A stretch of DNA of 64,000 nt, taken from assembly GCF_047722505.1 (NCBI RefSeq), contig NZ_CP159814.1, forward strand, positions 930,001-994,000, in the 5' to 3' direction. A program made the translations under genes and the position numbers. Within the stretch, counting starts at the first letter, position 1. Each line of letters opens with the position of its first letter. Positions 1-8,619 of the stretch are shown here, piece after piece. Under the pieces are notes generated by a model. It made no database searches. It was not told the DNA's origin and was given only the letters and a program-made list of their open reading frames with translations. This stretch comes from Pelagibacter sp047722505. GTDB lineage: Bacteria; Pseudomonadota; Alphaproteobacteria; Pelagibacterales; Pelagibacteraceae.

Positions 1-1598
1 ATTTATTTATGGTGATTGGAGCAAATCCAACAAATGCTCACCCAGTTACTGGTGCTAAAATTAAGCAACAAGTAATGAAGGGTAAAAAATTAATTGTATT
101 AGATCCAATTACTACTGAGCTTGCTAAACTTGCTGATTATCATATTAAACTTAGACCAGGAACAAATGTAGCCATATTAAATATGATGTTGCATTATATA
201 TTGAAAGCAAACCTTCATGACAAAGACTTTGTCAGAGATAGAACTGAAGGTTTTGCAAATTTCATTAAAGAAATTGAGAGACAAGATATGGATCATCTAG
301 CGAAAGTTGCTGGTGTTGATAAACAGTTAGTTAAAGAAGCTGCAATTGCTTATGCAACTGCAAAAAACTCTATGGAATTCCATGGTTTAGGTGTTACCGA
401 GCAAGAGCAAGGATCTAAAACAGTAATGTTAATTGCTGATCTTGCAATGATTACAGGAAATATTGGTAGAAGAGGTGTTGGTGTTAATCCATTAAGAGGA
501 CAAAATAATGTCCAAGGTGCAGCTGATATGGGCTGTCAACCTCACCAAGGAGCTGGTTACTTTGAAGTGGCTGATGAAAAAGTTCAAAATTTCTACACTG
601 AAAAATATGGAGTCGTACACCCAACAAAACAAGGACTAAAGATTCCAGAAATGTTTGATGGGGCAATTAATAAAGATGTGAAAGCTGTCTGGATTATTGG
701 AGAAGATATTGTTCAAACAGATCCTAATAGTGCGCATGTGGTTCAAGCAATGAATTCCTTAGAATTGCTAGTGGTACAAGAAATTTTTATGAGTGAAACT
801 GCAAAACTTGCAACTGTAGTATTACCTGGAACAACTTTCTTAGAAAAAAATGGAACTTTTACTAATACAGAAAGAAGAATTCAAAGGGTTAATCGAGCCG
901 TACCTCCTTTGCCTGGTACTAAAACAGATGGAACAATTGTAACAGACATGATGCAAAAATTAGGCTTTGATCAACCTGAATATGATGCCGATCAAGTTCT
1001 TGCAGAAATAGCTGATGTGGTTCCTTTCTTTAAAGGTGTAACAAGAGAAAGGCTTGGTAAAATGGGATTACAGTGGCCAGTACAAGAAGATGGTACAGAT
1101 ACACAAATCTTACATGAAAAAACATTCAAATTAGGAAAAGGACAACTTAAAAATTTTGATTGGAAAGAATCTAATGAGATAGCTACGAATAAAAAAGATT
1201 ATCCATTGATTTTAACTACTAGTAGAGTTCTTCAACATTATAATGCTGCTACTATGACAAGACGTACTAAAAATATTAATATAGTTTCTGAAGACTTGCT
1301 ATTAGTTCACCCTAATGATGCTAAAAAAAGAGAATTAAATACTGGTGATATTGGTAGACTTTATTCTGGCAGAGGTGAAGTAGCTTTAAAAGTAGAGGTA
1401 ACAGATAAAGTCAAAGAAGGAATTGTATTTACAACTTTCCACTTCCCAGAACATATGGTTAACATGGTAACTGGTCATGGAAAAGATGAAGAAACAATGT
1501 GTGCAGAATATAAAGTTTCTTCTGTAGAAATCCAAAAAATATCCAATCAGTTTAAAACTGTCGTTGAACCTAAAGAAAATCAAGCCGAAATTAACTAA
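1..1598 (+). CDS. fdhA: Formate dehydrogenase alpha subunit, C-terminal part (5' truncated by window)
   Basis: C-terminal ~531 residues of a molybdopterin-containing, NAD-linked-type formate dehydrogenase catalytic subunit, which oxidises formate to CO2. The frame is open to the window edge (Leu-Phe precede the first Met at base 9), so the gene begins upstream. Visible family blocks are the GANPTNAHPV segment, the GQNNVQGAADMG block with following QPHQGAGY, FMSETAKLATVVLPG, FLEKNGTFTNTERRIQ and a C-terminal molybdopterin-dinucleotide-binding domain (LILTTSRVLQHYNAATMTRRT, then VHPNDAKKRELNTGD). The iron-sulfur and active-site Cys/Sec region is outside the window. The selO gene follows after 8 bases. 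Formate oxidation fits the C1 metabolism implied by the glycine cleavage operon nearby. Confidence 0.93.
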   Translation, partial: LFMVIGANPTNAHPVTGAKIKQQVMKGKKLIVLDPITTELAKLADYHIKLRPGTNVAILNMMLHYILKANLHDKDFVRDRTEGFANFIKEIERQDMDHLAKVAGVDKQLVKEAAIAYATAKNSMEFHGLGVTEQEQGSKTVMLIADLAMITGNIGRRGVGVNPLRGQNNVQGAADMGCQPHQGAGYFEVADEKVQNFYTEKYGVVHPTKQGLKIPEMFDGAINKDVKAVWIIGEDIVQTDPNSAHVVQAMNSLELLVVQEIFMSETAKLATVVLPGTTFLEKNGTFTNTERRIQRVNRAVPPLPGTKTDGTIVTDMMQKLGFDQPEYDADQVLAEIADVVPFFKGVTRERLGKMGLQWPVQEDGTDTQILHEKTFKLGKGQLKNFDWKESNEIATNKKDYPLILTTSRVLQHYNAATMTRRTKNINIVSEDLLLVHPNDAKKRELNTGDIGRLYSGRGEVALKVEVTDKVKEGIVFTTFHFPEHMVNMVTGHGKDEETMCAEYKVSSVEIQKISNQFKTVVEPKENQAEIN

Positions 1599-1606
1599 TT
1601 AATAAA

Positions 1607-3058
1607 ATGACAATTGGTTGGCATTTTGACAATAGTTATTCAAGATTACCGAAAACATTCAAAGAAAACATCGACCCTGTTGCTGTAAACTCACCAGAAA
1701 TATTAATACTTAATAAAGATCTAGCAAATAAATTAGATCTGGATTTTTCAAATATCAATGATGACGATTTATCAAAAATTTTCTCAGGAAATAAGTTACC
1801 TGAAGAATCTAACTCTATAGCACAAGCTTATGCCGGTCACCAATTTGGTCATTTTACAATGCTTGGTGACGGTAGGGCTGTTTTGATAGGTGAACATCTA
1901 AACAAAAATAGTGAACGATTTGATATACAATTTAAAGGTTCTGGTAAAACTCCATTCTCACGAGGCGGTGATGGTAGGGCTGTTTTAGGTCCCATGTTGA
2001 GAGAATATATAATAAGTGAAGCAATGCATTTTTTAAAAATACCTACCACTAGAAGTTTAGCAGTGGTTAAAACTGGTGAAGATGTGATTAGAGAACAAAT
2101 TTCAAAAGGTGCAATTCTTACAAGGGTAGCCTTAGGGCATCTAAGAGTTGGAACGTTTCAGTATATTGCTGCAAAACAAAATATTAGTGATTTAGAAATC
2201 TTAATTAATTACACAATTGAAAAGTACTACCCCAATATAAAATCATCAAAGAATAAAGCATTAGACTTACTAAAAGTTTTAATCGAAAAACAAACTCAAC
2301 TTGTAATTGACTGGATGCGTGTTGGTTTTATTCATGGAGTTATGAATACTGATAATATGTCTATATCTGGTGAAACAATAGATTATGGTCCATGTGCATT
2401 TATGGATGTTTACGACCCTAAAACAGTTTTTAGTTCAATAGATCAATTGGGTAGATACGCCTACGACAATCAACCAAAGATTGCTAAATGGAATTTAACA
2501 AGATTTGCTGAATGTCTCATTCCTCTTATTAGTAAAAATGAAGATGAGGCTGTTACACTTGCTAGGGATGCTTTAGATAAATTTGAAAAAAATTACGAAA
2601 CAAAATGGCTAAATATGATGAGAGATAAACTTGGATTATATGGTGAAGATAAAGAAGATAAAGATTTAATTATAAAATTATTAAATTGGATGCATAAAAA
2701 TAAAGCAGATTATACAAATACTTTTGTTTTTTTAATGAACAGAACTATTAAAAATTCTAAAATTTATAATAATGAAGACTTTAATTTATGGAAAATTAAA
2801 TGGGTAAAAAGATTAACGATGTTTAATAATTCGCAAGATAAATCTATGGAATTAATGAATTCATCTAATCCAATGGTAATACCTCGTAATCATAAAATTG
2901 AAGAAGCTTTAACGTTAGCAAGTAACGGTGATTTAACACTTTTTAACAAATTAATAAAAATATTGAAAAACCCTTATCTAGTTAATGACAATGATTTAGA
3001 ATTTATGTCACCTGCACCTCATGGTGATAAGAAATATCAAACTTTCTGTGGTACATAA
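1607..3058 (+). CDS. selO: SelO/YdiU family protein adenylyltransferase
   Basis: 483-residue SelO (YdiU) pseudokinase-fold protein. Characterised members bind ATP in a flipped orientation and AMPylate Ser/Thr/Tyr of redox proteins. Visible are AQAYAGHQFGHFTMLGDGRA (residues ~72-91), the nucleotide-binding stretch FKGSGKTPFSRGGDGRA (~109-125), TRSLAVVKTGE and the catalytic/metal loop HGVMNTDNMSISG (~243-255) followed by IDYGPCAFMD. The C-terminus ends FCGT, so a plain cysteine sits where eukaryotic SelO carries selenocysteine. The length is typical. The gene starts 8 bases after fdhA and may be cotranscribed. The target proteins cannot be read from the sequence. Confidence 0.93.
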   Translation: MTIGWHFDNSYSRLPKTFKENIDPVAVNSPEILILNKDLANKLDLDFSNINDDDLSKIFSGNKLPEESNSIAQAYAGHQFGHFTMLGDGRAVLIGEHLNKNSERFDIQFKGSGKTPFSRGGDGRAVLGPMLREYIISEAMHFLKIPTTRSLAVVKTGEDVIREQISKGAILTRVALGHLRVGTFQYIAAKQNISDLEILINYTIEKYYPNIKSSKNKALDLLKVLIEKQTQLVIDWMRVGFIHGVMNTDNMSISGETIDYGPCAFMDVYDPKTVFSSIDQLGRYAYDNQPKIAKWNLTRFAECLIPLISKNEDEAVTLARDALDKFEKNYETKWLNMMRDKLGLYGEDKEDKDLIIKLLNWMHKNKADYTNTFVFLMNRTIKNSKIYNNEDFNLWKIKWVKRLTMFNNSQDKSMELMNSSNPMVIPRNHKIEEALTLASNGDLTLFNKLIKILKNPYLVNDNDLEFMSPAPHGDKKYQTFCGT

Positions 3059-3078
3059 TATATAAAAATGATAATTAA

Positions 3079-3777
3079 ATGCAAAACTTCATAAAAAAAT
3101 TTATTAATCTCTTAATCAAAAAAAAAATAAAGTACCACGATGTATCAAAATTTTTAAATACTAATGATTTATTTTTTGATGTTGGAGCTCACCTCGGTGA
3201 AAAATCAAAAGAACTGATTAAAAATAATATAAATGTTGTTATGATTGAGCCTCAACCCGAATGTTTAAAACAACTTAATAAATTATACTCAGAAAATAAA
3301 TTTGTCACGATCATCCCTATGGGGCTTGGAAAATCTCAGCAAAAAATGGAAATGAGCATCAACTCTAAACAACCAGTTATTTCCACATTTGCCGAACATT
3401 GGAAGACAGGTAGGTTTTCGGATTCTAAATGGGATAAAAAAATTATAGTTAATATAACAACATTAGACGAGCTTATAAAAAAATTTGGTAACCCTAAATA
3501 CATTAAAATTGACGTCGAAGGTTTTGAGCATGAAGTGATATTGGGCTTAACAAAAAAATCTGGTATAATATCATTTGAATTTACCTCAGAGTTTATTGAA
3601 GATGCTTTTAAATCTGTAGATTATTTAATTTCATTAGGATATTTAGATTTTAATTACTCGCTCGGAGAAAGAAGAAAATTTTTCACACAGTGGACAACTG
3701 CATACTCAATTAAAGAAGATATTAAAAATAATATTAAAAAAGACAATCTTTTATGGGGTGATTTATATTGCAAGTGA
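3079..3777 (+). CDS. FkbM family SAM-dependent methyltransferase
   Basis: 232-residue protein with the FkbM arrangement. DLFFDVGAHLGEKSKEL (~residues 30-46) is SAM motif I, VVMIEPQPECLKQL is the acidic strand-2 motif, and ITTLDELIKKFGNPKYIKIDVEGFEHEVILGL is the characteristic FkbM block. Members O-methylate sugars or small molecules. It lies 20 bases after selO on the same strand and 5 bases from the convergent oxidoreductase gene, with no terminator visible between them. The substrate is unknown; glycan or lipid methylation is only a family-based guess. Confidence 0.85.
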   Translation: MQNFIKKFINLLIKKKIKYHDVSKFLNTNDLFFDVGAHLGEKSKELIKNNINVVMIEPQPECLKQLNKLYSENKFVTIIPMGLGKSQQKMEMSINSKQPVISTFAEHWKTGRFSDSKWDKKIIVNITTLDELIKKFGNPKYIKIDVEGFEHEVILGLTKKSGIISFEFTSEFIEDAFKSVDYLISLGYLDFNYSLGERRKFFTQWTTAYSIKEDIKNNIKKDNLLWGDLYCK

Positions 3778-3782
3778 TTGTA

Positions 3783-4886
3783 TTATAAAACGTAGGGTTC
3801 TGGTCTAGCATTATTTTCAAGCACTCTCTCGACAGAAAAATCACTAATGTCAATCGTTTGATAAGAACCTGTTGTTATTAATTCTGTTAAAGCTCTACCA
3901 ATACCTGGTGCTTGCATTAATCCTCTGCCTGTAAATCCAGAAGCCATATACACATTTTCATACTTAGGGTGTTTGCCAACTACCGCATTATTATCCAATT
4001 TATTGCAATCATAATAACCAGCCCATCCACCGGTTAATTTTAATTCTTCAAAAGCAGGAATTCTTTGTGCTAATGCAGGCCATACTAATTCTTCAAAATC
4101 ATTCCAAGCTGGTTCTAAATCAGTAGCATCAAATACTGAGTTAGGTGAACCTGCCAAATACTCGCCACCTTCAGGTCTCCAGTAAACACCGGTTGTTAAA
4201 TCTCCTGTTAACGGCATTTCTTTAATGTATTTAGGGCATTTAACTCTAAAAACTGTATGTTTTTGAGGAACTACCGGGATATCCTTTAATAATTCTTTGG
4301 TCCAACATCCTGCAGCAGATATAATTGTTTTAGCTTTGATATCAGAAATACTTTTTACTTCACCTTTAATAAATTCTGCACCTAACTCAATCGCCTTACT
4401 CTTTAAGGCTCCATGAAACATAAAAGGATCAATCCATCCTTCACTTTGGTTATCTGTATAAGTTGCTGTTTCAATACCCTCACTGTTTATATAAGGAAAT
4501 ATTTTTGATAGCTCAGAACCTTTAATGTTTTTAGTTCCAGCCTCACAAGCTTCGTGATTTTTTAAAGCTTTATACTGTTCCTCAGCATGCTCTGGACCAA
4601 ACATTAATAAATAGCCGTTTGTAACCATGCTTGCTGTAGGGTTTGGATTTTTTTCAGTTTTAAGTAATTCTGGTATTTGAAAAATAAATTCTCTAGCAAA
4701 TTTTCCTAGCAATATGTTTTCTTTTTGAAAAAACTGCCTTCTAAATCCACCAAGTGATAATGGAAAAGAAGCAGTTTTATAAGTTGGATCTCTTTCTATA
4801 ACTTTAACTTTTCTACCTTCTTTAGATAAAAAATAGGCTGTAGCAGTTCCTATTATTCCACCACCAACTATTACAACATCATCCAT
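3783..4886 (-). CDS. FAD-dependent oxidoreductase (DAO family, DadA/FOXRED1-like)
   Basis: 367-residue DAO-family flavoprotein. The N-terminal dinucleotide-binding fold is VVIVGGGIIGTATAYFLSKEG followed by an acidic residue (VIERD, ~30). A TIISAAGCW segment and the C-terminal FAD-closing block ENVYMASGFTGRGLMQAPGIG (~325-345) are also present. It resembles sarcosine or dimethylglycine oxidase/dehydrogenase relatives and FOXRED1, so a secondary or tertiary amino acid is the likely substrate, which the sequence does not prove. The tspO gene lies 8 bases upstream on the same strand, so the two are probably cotranscribed. Confidence 0.85.
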   Translation of the reverse strand: MDDVVIVGGGIIGTATAYFLSKEGRKVKVIERDPTYKTASFPLSLGGFRRQFFQKENILLGKFAREFIFQIPELLKTEKNPNPTASMVTNGYLLMFGPEHAEEQYKALKNHEACEAGTKNIKGSELSKIFPYINSEGIETATYTDNQSEGWIDPFMFHGALKSKAIELGAEFIKGEVKSISDIKAKTIISAAGCWTKELLKDIPVVPQKHTVFRVKCPKYIKEMPLTGDLTTGVYWRPEGGEYLAGSPNSVFDATDLEPAWNDFEELVWPALAQRIPAFEELKLTGGWAGYYDCNKLDNNAVVGKHPKYENVYMASGFTGRGLMQAPGIGRALTELITTGSYQTIDISDFSVERVLENNARPEPYVL

Positions 4887-4894
4887 AATTTATT

Positions 4895-5362
4895 TTAATT
4901 TAATATAATTAAACTTATATTTAGCAGTAGTGCAAAGAGACACCAAAGTAAATAAGGAATCATTAAATAATAGCTATACAAGTTAACACGCTTAAATCTA
5001 ATTATGAGAATGATTATCAATAATATTAAAATTACCAATACAATTAGAGCTAAAACGATTTTATGAAAAACAAAAAAAACTATACTCCAAGTTGTATTAA
5101 AAATTAAATGAATAAAGTAGATATAAATAGTGTTCATATCTCTATTTGTACTATGCCAAAATTTCCAGATAGCTATTGCCATAAAAAAATAAAGCGTAGT
5201 CCAAACTGGTGCAAAAATCCAATCTGGTGGATTAAACGAGGGTTTGATGATTAAAGAATACCAAGGCTCTTTAAAGCCAACAGTAGCTAAACCTCCTATT
5301 GCTGATGCAGAAAAAGTAACAAGAGCAAATAGTAAAAAAGATAAGAATTTGTTTTTTAACAT
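4895..5362 (-). CDS. tspO: TspO/MBR family tryptophan-rich sensory protein
   Basis: Small five-helix integral membrane protein of the TspO/peripheral benzodiazepine receptor family, which binds porphyrins and other hydrophobic ligands. Signatures are the early GGLATVGFKEPWYSLIIKP segment, then SFNPPDWIFAPVWTTLYFFMAIAIWKFW. Later hydrophobic segments carry the NTTWSIVFFVFHK block. The first ATG in frame is at 5377, but the ATG at 5362 (MLKNKFLSF) is preferred. A TATAAT box (5374-5369) ends six bases before it, placing the likely transcription start on that ATG. This gives 155 residues, the usual size. It diverges from the SDR gene at 5384. Confidence 0.9.
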   Translation of the reverse strand: MLKNKFLSFLLFALVTFSASAIGGLATVGFKEPWYSLIIKPSFNPPDWIFAPVWTTLYFFMAIAIWKFWHSTNRDMNTIYIYFIHLIFNTTWSIVFFVFHKIVLALIVLVILILLIIILIIRFKRVNLYSYYLMIPYLLWCLFALLLNISLIILN

Positions 5363-5368
5363 AATTCT

Positions 5369-5374
5369 ATTATA
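5369..5374 (-). promoter_or_regulatory. Candidate -10 box for tspO (leaderless)
   Basis: A perfect TATAAT on the minus strand lies six bases upstream of the ATG at 5362, so transcription would begin at or next to the start codon. No convincing -35 element is visible 17 bases further upstream, and AT-rich DNA throws up such hexamers by chance. Confidence 0.4.
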
Positions 5375-5383
5375 CATTGATTT

Positions 5384-6145
5384 ATGAATGAAAAAAAAGT
5401 TATTTGGATAACAGGTGCTAGTAGTGGAATTGGTAAGGCTTTAGCTTTAAAGTTTGCAAATGAAGGATGGATAGTGGCGGCATCTGCAAGACGTGAAAAC
5501 TTATTACAAGACTTAAATAAAGAAAATTCGAATATACACTCTTTTCCTTTAGATGTTACTAATATTGATCAATGTAAATCTGTTTTTAAAAACATTATTG
5601 AAAAATTTAATGATGTTGAAATATCTATATTTGGAACTGGAATACACGATCCCAAATCAGAGAAGGAATTCAATCTTGATAAAATTAGAAAAATTATGGA
5701 AGTTAATTACTTTGGTACAATGAATTCGATTAACTCTGTTTATAATTATTATAATGATAAAAAAAGCGGCCAAATATCAATCATTTCCTCTGTTGCCGGA
5801 TATAGAGGATTACCTGCAGCAGGAGCTTATTGTGCATCTAAATCTGCATTAACAAGTTTCGCAGAAAGCCTTCACTTTGAAATGAGAAGAAAAAATGTAA
5901 GAGTTTCTCTAGTAAGTCCTGGCTTTATTAAAACACCGATGACAGATCAAAATGATTTTCCAATGCCAATGATAAAACCACCTGAATTTGCTGCAGAACA
6001 AATTTATATAGGTTTAGTTAAGAAAAAAGGATTTGAAATCCACTTCCCAAAAGCTTTTACTTATTTTTTAAAGTTTTTAAGTATGCTGCCTAGCAGTATT
6101 TATTTTAAAATTGTTGAAAAAGGGATGAAAAAAATAGATTACTAA
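5384..6145 (+). CDS. Short-chain dehydrogenase/reductase (SDR)
   Basis: 253-residue classical SDR that reduces or oxidises a carbonyl/alcohol with NAD(P). The cofactor motif is ITGASSGIGKALA (residues ~9-21), the central serine lies in SIISSVAGYRG, and the catalytic pair is in YCASKSA (YxxxK, ~153-157), followed by SPGFIKTPM. A basic residue after the cofactor motif (ASARRENLL) suggests NADP. It ends four bases inside the end of the convergent DUF3833 gene. SDRs commonly neighbour DUF1365/Cfa/FAD clusters, so a lipid-related role is possible. The divergent tspO start is only 21 bases away. Confidence 0.9.
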   Translation: MNEKKVIWITGASSGIGKALALKFANEGWIVAASARRENLLQDLNKENSNIHSFPLDVTNIDQCKSVFKNIIEKFNDVEISIFGTGIHDPKSEKEFNLDKIRKIMEVNYFGTMNSINSVYNYYNDKKSGQISIISSVAGYRGLPAAGAYCASKSALTSFAESLHFEMRRKNVRVSLVSPGFIKTPMTDQNDFPMPMIKPPEFAAEQIYIGLVKKKGFEIHFPKAFTYFLKFLSMLPSSIYFKIVEKGMKKIDY

Positions 6146-6669
6146 TCTTTAACGAACATCACTGTAAGTTCAGCAACTTTTATTCCAAACTTAGTCATTG
6201 TAGCTCTATTAATTGCTACTTTTTCATCTTGCATAAAAATCCAATCATCAAAAGTAATTTTCATTTCTTTACCTTTAACGGGTACTAATAAAACATATTC
6301 AAATTTAAAAGCAGGACCATATGAATAACCTTTCGCCTTACCAACAACATCACCAGCTGTACCTTCGTAGTTATGTTCGTCTAACTTATCAATTGTCCAT
6401 TGTCTTTCTTGAATTTCTCCATCATTCCAATTAAATTTTTCATTTAGAATTAATTGTTTACCATCCCACACACCATTTAAATCAGCTGAAAATTGTCTAG
6501 TTACTTTTCCAGATCTATTTTGTAATATCCCCCAAGCTTTAACATTTCCAGATAAATACTCTTCTATAATTAATCTTGGTTTTTGATCTTTAAAGTCAGT
6601 TGGTTTCATATTGTTTCCTGTGCAGCTAGTTAATAAAATTAATGATATTAAGGCGAATATAATTTTCAT
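6142..6669 (-). CDS. DUF3833 family lipoprotein
   Basis: 175-residue predicted lipoprotein. A short hydrophobic signal ends in the lipobox LLTSC (Cys ~16). The mature part is a lipocalin-like DUF3833 domain with YLSGNVKAWGILQNRSGKVTR, FNWNDGEIQERQWTI and GKAKGYSYGPAFKFEY-type blocks. The function is unknown; the family repeatedly co-occurs with Cfa, DUF1365 and FAD amine oxidase genes, as here. It is the last gene of that operon, 4 bases after cfa, and its stop overlaps the convergent SDR. An envelope role in lipid handling is inference from context. Confidence 0.82.
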   Translation of the reverse strand: MKIIFALISLILLTSCTGNNMKPTDFKDQKPRLIIEEYLSGNVKAWGILQNRSGKVTRQFSADLNGVWDGKQLILNEKFNWNDGEIQERQWTIDKLDEHNYEGTAGDVVGKAKGYSYGPAFKFEYVLLVPVKGKEMKITFDDWIFMQDEKVAINRATMTKFGIKVAELTVMFVKD

Positions 6670-6673
6670 ATGT

Positions 6674-7852
6674 TTATTTATTATATAAAGAGAATTGAAT
6701 CAAATCTATATTTCTTGATTTAAACCCTGCCTCACAATATGAAAGGTAAAATTGCCACATCTTTTTGAAAGTTAAGTCAAAACCTTGATCTTTAATTATA
6801 TCCCATTTTTTATTGAACTCTTTTCTCCAAACAATAAGCGTATCTGAATAATGATCTGCATAAGAGTTATATTCTCCAAATTTTAAACCATTAATATCAA
6901 TATGATTTTGTATTTCACTTTTAGATGGCAAAAATCCACCCGGAAAAATATATTTTTGAATAAAATCTTGTTTATTTTTGTATCTCTTAAACAAATTATT
7001 ATCAATTGTTATAGCTTGAATGCCAACTGTACCTGATGGACTCAAATTCTTTTTTATTATTTTAAAGTAACTATCTAAATAATTCTGCCCTACTGCCTCT
7101 ATCATTTCTATCGAAGCAATATGGTCATACTTTTTCTTTACATCTCTATAATCCTTAATTTCAATATTAACTTTTTCATTAAGCCCACATTTATGAATTC
7201 TTTCTTTAGCAAATTCAAACTGTCTTTTAGAAATAGTTATACAATCTAATTTCACATCATAATTAGTGCCTAGATATTCAGCAAAACCACCCCAACCACA
7301 GCCAATTTCGAGGATATTGCTGCCGACAGCAGGCTTTAAAAGATCAGTTAATTTATGATATTTATTATTTTGCGCAAGGTAAAGATCTTGTTTTGAATTT
7401 TCAAATATTGCACTTGAATAAGTTAAAGATTTGTCCAACCAAAGAGAGAAAAAATCGTTACCAAGATCATAATGTTTTGCAATATTTTTCTTACTTCTAT
7501 TTTTCGTATTTTTAACAAATCTATTCTTAAAGAAATTAATTAAAGGCAAATCGAAAATACCAGAAAACTTATAAATAGTTTTTATGTTTCTAGCTGTTAA
7601 CTCAATTAAATCAGAAAGATTATTAGTAATAAAAAAATCTTTCATATAAGATTCTCCCAAACCTATACTGCCACTTTTAATTAAATTGTAGGTAAGGCTT
7701 TCATCTTTAATTGTTAAAGATACCTTTAAATTATCCTCTGGATTACCAAATTTTAAGGTTTCTCCATCAATTTTAGTTATTTCAAGAAAACCATGTTTAA
7801 TATTTTTTAGTGTATTAAATACAATTGAATCTGAAATTTTATAAATTATCAT
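6674..7852 (-). CDS. cfa: Cyclopropane-fatty-acyl-phospholipid synthase-like methyltransferase
   Basis: 392-residue SAM-dependent methyltransferase of the CFA/mycolic acid cyclopropane synthase family, acting on unsaturated acyl chains of membrane phospholipids. SAM motif I is NILEIGCGWGGFAEYLG (~179-195), preceded by KKNIAKHYDLGNDFFSLWLD. E249 and E252 lie in the SIEMIEAVGQ block. Two residues differ from the E. coli bicarbonate site as I align it: serine 147 (TYSSAIF) where E. coli has Cys139, and Gln279 (VGIQAITID) where it has His266. Its ATG overlaps the DUF1365 stop. The product could be a cyclopropane or another methylated acyl chain. Confidence 0.88.
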   Translation of the reverse strand: MIIYKISDSIVFNTLKNIKHGFLEITKIDGETLKFGNPEDNLKVSLTIKDESLTYNLIKSGSIGLGESYMKDFFITNNLSDLIELTARNIKTIYKFSGIFDLPLINFFKNRFVKNTKNRSKKNIAKHYDLGNDFFSLWLDKSLTYSSAIFENSKQDLYLAQNNKYHKLTDLLKPAVGSNILEIGCGWGGFAEYLGTNYDVKLDCITISKRQFEFAKERIHKCGLNEKVNIEIKDYRDVKKKYDHIASIEMIEAVGQNYLDSYFKIIKKNLSPSGTVGIQAITIDNNLFKRYKNKQDFIQKYIFPGGFLPSKSEIQNHIDINGLKFGEYNSYADHYSDTLIVWRKEFNKKWDIIKDQGFDLTFKKMWQFYLSYCEAGFKSRNIDLIQFSLYNK

Positions 7853-8619
7853 TAATTTTCTATAGTAATGTTATTTTTAGTTTTAATTTTTTTACTTATA
7901 AACTTAATTCCTTTTGTCCATAATTTAAATGCCTCAAAGTGTATCGCTAAAATAATCTTAAATGTCATTAGTGGATGTTTTAAATAGGATTTGATCAGGT
8001 TGGTGTTATTTAATTCACTTTTAACACCATCTTGTGATGCGTAAAGAATTTTACCTTCTGGATCTTGTAAATCAATAATTACTGAAATCTTATTACCTGG
8101 TTTTAATAGTCTAAAAAAATAAATACAATTCATTGCTATGAATGGTGAAACATGAAATTTTTTCTTACATACATGTTGAATCAAATTTTGGTCCTTCTCA
8201 GTTTTAAAAACATAAACATGTTGCTCGCCAAATGTATTTTTAACCTCATAAAGAATAGATACTAAGTCAGAATTTTTATCATAGATATAAAATACACTTA
8301 AAGGATTGAAGACATATCCAAATATTCTAGGATAACACAAAAGTTTAATTTGAATGTCATTACATTCAATGTCATTTTTTTTTAAATTATCAATTACCCA
8401 ATTTTTAAGTGAACTTCCATCTCTAGGACCATGATCTTTATTAAAAAAACTAATAATATTAAATTTATCATACGAGAAAAATTTTAAAGTTTTATCTAAT
8501 AACTTTATTTCTGATAAATCTATAAGCAATGAGAACACTTTATAATTGAAGATATGAATTTTTGGTTTAAACCTTTTGTGAATAACAGTTCCAGTGTAGA
8601 TATATGAATGTTTAATCAT
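7852..8619 (-). CDS. DUF1365 family protein
   Basis: 255-residue DUF1365 protein, recognised by the opening YTGTVIHKRFKPKIHIFNYKVF, then FNIISFFNKDHGPRDGSSL, the central RIFGYVFNPLSVFYIYDKN motif, YEVKNTFGEQHVYVF and KKFHVSPFIAMNCIYFF. The biochemical function is not established; the family is nearly always coded between an FAD amine oxidase-like gene and a Cfa-like methyltransferase. Both neighbours are present and overlap it (8 bases with the FAD gene, 1 base with cfa), implying translational coupling. The protein is probably soluble and may act with Cfa on acyl chains (inference). Confidence 0.85.
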   Translation of the reverse strand: MIKHSYIYTGTVIHKRFKPKIHIFNYKVFSLLIDLSEIKLLDKTLKFFSYDKFNIISFFNKDHGPRDGSSLKNWVIDNLKKNDIECNDIQIKLLCYPRIFGYVFNPLSVFYIYDKNSDLVSILYEVKNTFGEQHVYVFKTEKDQNLIQHVCKKKFHVSPFIAMNCIYFFRLLKPGNKISVIIDLQDPEGKILYASQDGVKSELNNTNLIKSYLKHPLMTFKIILAIHFEAFKLWTKGIKFISKKIKTKNNITIEN

